Source: Bacteroidota bacterium (GTDB taxonomy: Bacteria > Bacteroidota > Bacteroidia > UBA7662). From it: a stretch of 44,128 bases of DNA. Below are positions 38,695-44,128 of the stretch, one piece after another. How positions within the stretch are numbered: the stretch's first letter is position 1; each line of letters starts with the position of its first letter. Below the pieces are notes generated by a model, which worked only from the letters and a program-made list of their open reading frames with translations, searched no databases and had not been told where the DNA came from. The DNA is taken from NCBI GenBank assembly GCA_005799065.1, contig SYHW01000060.1, positions 72,654 through 116,781 on the forward strand, written 5' to 3'. A program made the translations under genes and the position numbers.

Positions 38695-41296
38695 ATTTTT
38701 ACTGCGCTGTTGCGCATTTCTCGTGCTCAACCTTTGTTACTCAAATCGGTTGATTGCACAGACTGGTTTTGGTCCGAATAATGGAGTGAGTTCCGCCGGG
38801 CTCTTGGAGGAAGTTAGGGCATTACAAATGCCAGTAAGGGTACTCTATCTGGCGGCACACCCCGACGATGAAAATACCCGCATGCTTACCTGGCTCTCCA
38901 AGGGAATGCGGGTCAATGCAGCCTATCTATCGCTTACGCGGGGCGATGGTGGACAAAACCTGATCGGTAAGGAAGCGGGTGATGAATTGGGTTTGATCCG
39001 TACCTACGAACTCATGGGGGCTCGCTCTATCGATGGGGCCAAGCAGTTTTTTACGCGTGCCAATGATTTCGGTTATAGCAAAACACCAGAGGAGACTTTT
39101 CGTCAGTGGGATCGAGATAGTTTACTCGCAGACGTCGTTTGGGTGATTCGTTTGTTTCGTCCGCATGTAATCATTACCCGCTTCACGCCAGAACCAAGTG
39201 CTACCCATGGTCATCATACCGCCTCCGCTCAATTGGCGGTAGAGGCATTTAGTGCCGCCGCAGACCCCATGCGATTCCCCAATCAATTTAAAGATGGGGT
39301 AGGGGTCTGGAAAACAAGAACCCTGTACTGGAACACAAGCTGGTGGTTTTTTGGTCGGCCAGATTTTGACAAAAAAGGACTGGAAATGGTCGATGTCGGG
39401 GGTTTTTCCCCAATTCTTGGTCGAAGTTTTGGTGAAACAGCGGCTTTAAGCCGGTCGATGCACCGAAGCCAAGGTTTCGGTTCGGCCTTGCAAAGGGGCG
39501 AGGAATTGGAGTATCTCAAATGGTTGGCCGGCGACTCCATTGTGGGTGGACTTAAAGCCTTATTGTTGGAACAGGCTGCTGCTGAACGAAAGGATGCTTC
39601 ACGGGCTGCTTATTTCCGAGCGCTATCGGGTGCCGAGCGTGCCTTTCGCCTCGATGAGCCTTGGCGTATGTTGCCGAAGTTGATGACAGCCAAAGAATTG
39701 TTGATGCATCAGCCCGAATTTTCCCGTCGCCAAGAGGAATTGTCTCGTCTCGATCGCTTGATATTGGATGCTGCAGGTGTCTGGCACGAGCTAACGGCCA
39801 ATAGATACTCGGTTTGCCCTGGTGATTCGCTTTCTATTCAATTCAGAAGCATTAGAAGACATCCGGGCGTGGTGCGTTTCGATTCAATACAGTGGAAAAC
39901 CCTTACGGGCGGAGCCGACGGATCGAGTGCCCAAGAGCCGAATAAATTCAAAGTCAATTGCGCATTATCGATCGATACTTTTCTTCCTTTCAATCGGATG
40001 GTATCTCGAGATCAACGCATCTTCATGCCTGTCGACCTTCCCCTCTCGCAACCTTTCTGGCTGCAAGGGCGCACAGGGCGCACCGGTTTTTTTGACCTGC
40101 CCGGTCAGACCTGGGTCGGTGTGTCAACGCCTCCTGCCGCCCTGCATGCCGCGTCTCATTATACAGTCTTTATGGGGAAGAAAAGGACTGCTATTCAGGC
40201 GCGTGTCGATGTATTGCACCGCTTCACAGACCCTGCTGAAGGCGAACGCTATCGGCCGCTGACTGTCGTGCCCCCACTGCATCTCTCGTTTGTCGAACCC
40301 ATTGCATTGCACAAAGGTAATGAACCGATTCAGCTGGGGGTTCGATTATCACCCACTACTGTTTTGGGTCCGATTTCTATTCAATTGGATGTGCCCCAAG
40401 GTTGGAAGGTTGAACCCCAAACCCATACACTTCCCTCATTAAACCCTGGAGAGAACCGGGTCGTCAAATTTACGGTCGATGCTTCAACCCATTCTGCAGC
40501 GGGTGAGGCACGGGTTCGCGCCACGGTCGATGGACTCGAATACACGCGTGATCAAATTGAGTTGACCTACCCGCACCTTCCTCAACTGATTCTATTGCCT
40601 GAAGCAGGCATCCCCATTCTGCACCTGGGAGGAGCTTATCGGCCAAACAAGGTAGCCTATGTGCCCGGTGCGGGTGATGAAATTCCTGGCGCATTGCGTG
40701 CTCTTGGTTATGAGGTCACTGAGCGCCCGGCTGGCCAATGGACGCCCGAAATGCTCGATGAATTTCAAACCGTTGTTTTGGGTGTGCGGTTGGTGAATAC
40801 CGACGAAAATTACCGCAAATTATATCCGATGCTGCGCAATTTTGCCTTGGGTGGTGGTACGGTGGTGATGCAATACCAAACCAGTCGTGGATTGTTGAGC
40901 GATTCACTCGCTCCCTTTCGCTTGCAATTGGGCAGTCAGCGCACAACAGTAGAAGAGGCACCCATACAATTATTAAATTCCGATCATCCCCTACTGAATC
41001 GTCCCAATAAAATAGAATCTGATGATTTTAGGGGATGGGTACAAGAACGCGGACTTTATTATGCTGCACGTTGGGACAGTACTTCAGCTGAGGCCTTAAT
41101 GACTATGGCAGACCCTGGTGAAAAAGAGCAAAATGGCGCTTTGGTGGTTGGACGTGTAGGAAGGGGCTGGTGGGTATACACAGGCCTCAGTCTGTTTAGA
41201 CAATTGCCCGCGGGTGTGCCCGGGGCATTTCGTTTGCTCACGAATCTGGTTGAACTCGGCAGTAATCGAGTGCCCCAACATAAACAAGAGGATTAA
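38672..41296 (+). CDS. Exported PIG-L family deacetylase, multidomain
   Basis: This is an 874-residue protein. The GTG at 38672 gives a signal peptide (SRRSRFLLRCCAFLVLNLCY, ending LIAQ); no ATG nearby would. The PIG-L/LmbE domain (about residues 50-240) has the zinc motif LAAHPDDENTR and later HGHHTASA. The middle region includes a NEW3/Ig-like beta domain (about 540-620: PISIQLDVPQGWKVEP). The C-terminal part (about 660-790: VAYVPGAGDEIPGALRALGY, FQTVVLGVRLVN, GGGTVVMQYQ) resembles a class-I glutamine-amidotransferase fold. PIG-L enzymes remove N-acetyl groups from sugar-containing substrates. The adjacent symporter may import the product; this PIG-L/symporter pairing is common in Bacteroidota. 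Confidence 0.88.
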   Translation: MGESRRSRFLLRCCAFLVLNLCYSNRLIAQTGFGPNNGVSSAGLLEEVRALQMPVRVLYLAAHPDDENTRMLTWLSKGMRVNAAYLSLTRGDGGQNLIGKEAGDELGLIRTYELMGARSIDGAKQFFTRANDFGYSKTPEETFRQWDRDSLLADVVWVIRLFRPHVIITRFTPEPSATHGHHTASAQLAVEAFSAAADPMRFPNQFKDGVGVWKTRTLYWNTSWWFFGRPDFDKKGLEMVDVGGFSPILGRSFGETAALSRSMHRSQGFGSALQRGEELEYLKWLAGDSIVGGLKALLLEQAAAERKDASRAAYFRALSGAERAFRLDEPWRMLPKLMTAKELLMHQPEFSRRQEELSRLDRLILDAAGVWHELTANRYSVCPGDSLSIQFRSIRRHPGVVRFDSIQWKTLTGGADGSSAQEPNKFKVNCALSIDTFLPFNRMVSRDQRIFMPVDLPLSQPFWLQGRTGRTGFFDLPGQTWVGVSTPPAALHAASHYTVFMGKKRTAIQARVDVLHRFTDPAEGERYRPLTVVPPLHLSFVEPIALHKGNEPIQLGVRLSPTTVLGPISIQLDVPQGWKVEPQTHTLPSLNPGENRVVKFTVDASTHSAAGEARVRATVDGLEYTRDQIELTYPHLPQLILLPEAGIPILHLGGAYRPNKVAYVPGAGDEIPGALRALGYEVTERPAGQWTPEMLDEFQTVVLGVRLVNTDENYRKLYPMLRNFALGGGTVVMQYQTSRGLLSDSLAPFRLQLGSQRTTVEEAPIQLLNSDHPLLNRPNKIESDDFRGWVQERGLYYAARWDSTSAEALMTMADPGEKEQNGALVVGRVGRGWWVYTGLSLFRQLPAGVPGAFRLLTNLVELGSNRVPQHKQED

Positions 41297-41313
41297 ACGC
41301 CGCGATAATTGAC

Positions 41314-43029
41314 ATGAGTGCATTGGATTGGTGGGTATTATTGTTGACTCAAGTAGGCATTGTAGTTTACGGACTCTACGCCCAGCGTAGAGCCGATGGA
41401 TCGGCCGATTATTTGAGGGGCCGAAACATGGGCTGGTTTACTGTTGGCCTATCCATCATGGCAACCCAGGCCAGTGCCATCACCTTTCTGTCGGCTCCCG
41501 GACTAGCCTACACCGAAGGGATGCGTTTTGTACAGTTCTATTTTGGCCTGCCCATTGCAATGGTGATCATTGCCACAGTAGCGGTACCGCTCTACTACCG
41601 CATGAATGTGATCACGGCCTATGAGTACCTCGAACATCGATTCGATGTTCGTTTGCGTACGCTGGCTGCCTTTCTGTTTCTAACCCAGCGCGGACTGGCT
41701 GCTGGGCTCACCATTTTTGCACCGGCCTTGATTTTGAGCGCTGTCTTGCATGTGAATCTGAGCCTCACTTGCCTGGCGATTGGCGCGGTGGTTGTGGGCT
41801 ACACGCTCACGGGAGGCACAACAGCTGTAGCCCGAACCCAGAAAACGCAGATGGCGATCATTCTGGCCGCAATGGTTTGGGCGGCTTGGTTGGTAGTAGA
41901 TGGTCTCCCGAATGGGGTTGGGATCGGTGAAGCATTGGCTGTTGCAGACGCAATGGGACGTATGCAATCCGTAGATTGGCGCTTCGACTGGAATGAAAAA
42001 TACACGGTATGGAGCGGTTTACTGGGTGGCACCTTCTTGATGCTATCCTATTTCGGCACGGACCAAAGTCAGGTACAGCGTTATTTAGGTGGACAGACCA
42101 TTCAGCAATCGCGCATGGGGCTTATGATGAATGGCCTGCTGAAGATCCCAATGCAATACGGGATTTTATTGGTCGGTGTCTTTGTTTTTGTATTTTATAT
42201 TTTTCAGCCGGCACCCTTACTGTTCAATACGGATCTTCGGGGTCAGTTGGTTGCTAGCAAGGCCAAAGTTGAATTTCAAACTTTGGAGACGGAATACAAG
42301 TTGGCACTTAATGAGCGAAAAACGGCGGCCATCAATTACCTCGACGCCCAACGAATTGGGGGCGCACATTCGATGGAATCGACAGCTTTAGACCTCGAAA
42401 CAGCAGGGGGCGCGCTCAATCAATCGCAGCGAAAGGTCGATACGTTGCGCAGTCGGGCTCAAGCATTGGCGAAAAAGGAATTACCCGACAGCGATTCGGG
42501 CGATACCAATTATATTTTCCTCTATTATGTGTTTGAGCGTTTGCCTTCGGGCATCATTGGACTTATAGTATCAATGATATTGGCAGCATCTATGTCGAGC
42601 ACCAGCAGCGAGTTAAATGCATTAGCTGCTACTACGGTAGTGGATGTTTACAAGCGTTTGTTTCGTCCGAATGCTGATGATGCCGAGTGTTTACTGGTGA
42701 GTCGTTGGAGCACATTGGCTTGGGGTATTTATGCCATTTTGTTTTCGATGATCGCCCGACATCTGGGCACCCTGATTGAGGCTGTCAACCTTCTTGGGTC
42801 ATTGGTGTATGGTGTCATTCTAGGAGTATTTCTTTGCGCGTTTTTGTTGAAACGCGTTACGTCGGGCTGGGTGCTCGGTTTGGCTTTGGTGAACCAGGGC
42901 TTTATTCTGGTTTTGTTTTGGACCGATGCCCTCCCGTTTCTGTGGTTTAATTTGATTGGCGCGCTTGGAATTCTGATGCCATCAGCCTTAATCGAGGTAT
43001 ATCTCAGTTTCAGTAAACATAATCGATAG
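41314..43029 (+). CDS. Sodium:solute symporter (SSS family) with hydrophilic insert
   Basis: This is a 571-residue membrane protein with about 13 hydrophobic helices. SSS-family marks are SADYLRGRNMGWFTVGLSIMATQASAITFL near the start, LTGGTTAVARTQKTQM, SYFGTDQSQVQRYLGG and ILAASMSSTSSELNALAATTVVDVYKR. It should couple Na+ to uptake of a sugar, sialic-acid-like or related solute; the substrate cannot be told. Between two helices, residues about 303-398 form a charged, heptad-like insert (SKAKVEFQTLETEYKLALNE and SQRKVDTLRSRAQALAKKE) not present in the core SSS fold. It starts 17 nt after the PIG-L stop and is probably in one operon with it. Confidence 0.92.
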   Translation: MSALDWWVLLLTQVGIVVYGLYAQRRADGSADYLRGRNMGWFTVGLSIMATQASAITFLSAPGLAYTEGMRFVQFYFGLPIAMVIIATVAVPLYYRMNVITAYEYLEHRFDVRLRTLAAFLFLTQRGLAAGLTIFAPALILSAVLHVNLSLTCLAIGAVVVGYTLTGGTTAVARTQKTQMAIILAAMVWAAWLVVDGLPNGVGIGEALAVADAMGRMQSVDWRFDWNEKYTVWSGLLGGTFLMLSYFGTDQSQVQRYLGGQTIQQSRMGLMMNGLLKIPMQYGILLVGVFVFVFYIFQPAPLLFNTDLRGQLVASKAKVEFQTLETEYKLALNERKTAAINYLDAQRIGGAHSMESTALDLETAGGALNQSQRKVDTLRSRAQALAKKELPDSDSGDTNYIFLYYVFERLPSGIIGLIVSMILAASMSSTSSELNALAATTVVDVYKRLFRPNADDAECLLVSRWSTLAWGIYAILFSMIARHLGTLIEAVNLLGSLVYGVILGVFLCAFLLKRVTSGWVLGLALVNQGFILVLFWTDALPFLWFNLIGALGILMPSALIEVYLSFSKHNR

Positions 43030-43070
43030 AAATTGTCTGAATGTCACTTTTTTTGCCTATATTTTGCAAC

Positions 43071-43442
43071 ATGATGAGATTTTTGTGCTTTTTGGCACTG
43101 GTCTATTTCGCTTGGCTTTCCACTATTCAGCCAAATTGTGATTACTCTCTTCATTTCCCGGTCAATGCTGATATTGTTTTAATACATAACGAATCGAATC
43201 ATTACATCGATAGTTATAATGATCCAGTAAATACAGTTGCATATCGTTCACATGGCCCCAAGATTAATTGCCATCAAAGAGACATAAAATCAGAACGCAG
43301 ATTTTTTACTTCGAATAATTACTTATTCAATAATATTAACCTCTGGAAGAAATCGGTTGATTCAGGTTTAAAATTAACGAAGGAATCCAATGTGAAGAGA
43401 GCGTTATGCGTTCACATTTGGGTTCGACAATTAAGGATTTGA
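43071..43442 (+). CDS. Small AT-rich exported ORF next to the IS end
   Basis: This is a 123-residue possible protein. ATG 43071 starts MMRFLCFLALVYFAWLSTIQ, which reads as a signal peptide, then a polar, Asn-rich region (DIVLIHNESNHYIDSYND, FFTSNNYLFNNINLWKK). Base composition is clearly more AT-rich than in the preceding genes. No family is recognised. An in-frame start at 43041 is possible but adds sequence before the signal. It ends about 28 nt before the presumed IS end and may be acquired or decaying. Confidence 0.45.
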   Translation: MMRFLCFLALVYFAWLSTIQPNCDYSLHFPVNADIVLIHNESNHYIDSYNDPVNTVAYRSHGPKINCHQRDIKSERRFFTSNNYLFNNINLWKKSVDSGLKLTKESNVKRALCVHIWVRQLRI

Positions 43443-43483
43443 GTTAGAAATATTTAATCTATTAATTACCTGGAATAATCGGA

Positions 43484-43520
43484 CAAATTGACCCCTTTCC
43501 GTCGGCCTCAAATTGACCCC
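43484..43520. repeat. Two terminal direct repeats CAAATTGACCCC of the IS
   Basis: Identical 12-mers at 43484-43495 and 43509-43520, offset 25 nt, are candidate transposase-binding sites at the IS end. Confidence 0.8.
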
Positions 43521-43583
43521 CCTGAGGGAGGCAAATTAACGGCGCTAACTGAGGCATTGAACATGGACCAAAATTAGTGTTTT

Positions 43584-44128
43584 TTAGATTGTGTTTTTAG
43601 TTCCCTTTTTTCTCAGTGATTCACCTTGAAGTTCTATTCTGTGTGCGCTGTGCACAATTCGGTCGAGGATTGCATCAGCGATGGTATTATCTCCTATGAT
43701 CTCATACCATAACTGCACAGGCAATTGCGAGGCAAAGACAGTTGATTTTTTACCATGTCGATCTTCGATGATTTCCATTAGCATCATTCTCGATTGTTGA
43801 TCAAATGGCTGTATTCCAAAGTCGTCCAAGATGAGCAAATCAAGCTTCTCTATCTTCAACAATTCCTTCAATGCGGAGCCATCGGCTTTAGCCATTTTTA
43901 ACTGAGATAGCAGACGCGTAGCGCTTGTATATAGGATTTTATATCCATTCAAACAGGCCTGATAACCAAGGGCTGAGGCCAAGTAACTCTTGCCTGTCCC
44001 TGTACTACCAGTGATGATTAAATTTTCAGCGTTCTTAATAAAAGTGCACTCTGCAAGACGATAAACAAGATTTTTGTCCATTCCTCGATCAGGGTCGAAC
44101 AAGATGTTCTCCACCTGTGCCGGATAGC
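43584..44128 (-). CDS. istB: IstB-like ATP-binding transposition helper (N-terminus beyond window)
   Basis: The minus-strand frame is open from the window edge to TAA 43586-43584, with YPAQVENILFDPDRGMDK at the visible start, so about 180 C-terminal residues are seen of an expected 240-260. The AAA+ motifs are Walker A ITGSTGTGKSYLASALG and Walker B LDLLILDDFG, followed by SRMMLMEIIEDRHGKKSTVFASQLP and the arginine-containing ILDRIVHSAHRIEL. IstB is the ATPase that assists the IS21 transposase IstA. istA should lie just outside the window, upstream of istB on the minus strand. Confidence 0.93.
   Translation of the reverse strand, partial: YPAQVENILFDPDRGMDKNLVYRLAECTFIKNAENLIITGSTGTGKSYLASALGYQACLNGYKILYTSATRLLSQLKMAKADGSALKELLKIEKLDLLILDDFGIQPFDQQSRMMLMEIIEDRHGKKSTVFASQLPVQLWYEIIGDNTIADAILDRIVHSAHRIELQGESLRKKGTKNTI

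Larger units (their letters stand above)
43471..44128 (-). mobile_element. IS21-family element, istB-side end (continues beyond the window)
   Basis: The istB gene on the minus strand and, beyond its 3' end, repeated CAAATTGACCCC motifs (43484-43495 and 43509-43520) mark the istB-side terminus of an IS21-family insertion sequence. Multiple internal end repeats of the GGTCAATTTG type are characteristic of these elements. The tip is probably near the TG at 43471, but the exact boundary and target duplication cannot be read because the other end lies outside the window. Confidence 0.75.

Noticed and set aside
1-44128. CRISPR arrays, tRNA or rRNA genes, prophage or defence systems
   Set aside because: No regularly spaced repeats with unique spacers, no cloverleaf or rRNA sequence and no defence-gene signatures were recognised. 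The tandem repeats have no spacers.

Overview
The window looks like a chromosomal segment of a gliding, pigmented, aerobic member of the Bacteroidota. The evidence is the end of a gldKLMN (type IX secretion/gliding) operon at the left edge, several promoters of the Bacteroidota type (TTG, about 20 nt, TAnnTTTG), SusA-like and GlgE-type glucan genes, a carotenoid cluster with CrtI, CrtB, CrtD-like and CruF-like enzymes, and DUF2911, DUF4296 and PIG-L/solute-symporter genes that are common in this phylum. I cannot place it more finely. No rRNA, tRNA or CRISPR array was seen, and no gene-free stretch exceeds 300 bases.

Layout. 1-3540: 3' end of gldK, then gldL, gldM, gldN and a strong terminator. 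3567-4796: hemW, whose 3' end runs into a 25-bp minisatellite. 4853-7556: a kynurenine-formamidase-like cyclase gene facing kynurenine 3-monooxygenase (kmo), which is coupled to a small membrane protein. 7692-8984: tyrS. 9040-19045: a tight five-gene glucan operon (glgE, maltokinase, glgB, exported SusA-like GH13, GH57/DUF3536). 19138-19916: a decayed SPFH/prohibitin-type lipoprotein gene. 20018-23634: YggS (minus strand), then a DUF4296 lipoprotein and mutS2. 23785-24501: an orphan CoA-transferase subunit A. 24550-35946: a light-response region with CRY-DASH, proline dehydrogenase, a lipoprotein, an Fe-S (6-4)-type photolyase, an SRPBCC protein, an ECF-like sigma factor, crtI, crtB, crtD-like and cruF-like. 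36012-43442: AIM24-family protein, enoyl-CoA hydratase, DUF2911 protein, PIG-L deacetylase, sodium:solute symporter and a small AT-rich ORF. 43471-end: one end of an IS21-family element with istB, cut by the window edge.

How the parts fit. The glucan operon can make maltose-1-phosphate (maltokinase), polymerise it (GlgE), branch it (GlgB) and trim alpha-glucans (GH13 in the envelope, GH57 inside). No trehalose synthase lies with it. The light region combines pigment synthesis, two photolyase/cryptochrome lineages and a sigma factor. Palindromic, operator-like sites lie before the sigma gene and before crtI.

The least expected signals are in short intergenic DNA: at least five unrelated short tandem duplications (units of 25, 35, 19, 17 and about 53 bp). 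Several contain promoter -7 boxes, and one creates a short leader ORF that overlaps the photolyase start codon. I did not find a clearly new multi-gene defence or biosynthetic system. The best leads are the candidate crt/sigma operators, the promoter-bearing minisatellites, the duplicated photolyase leader and the TreS-free GlgE operon.
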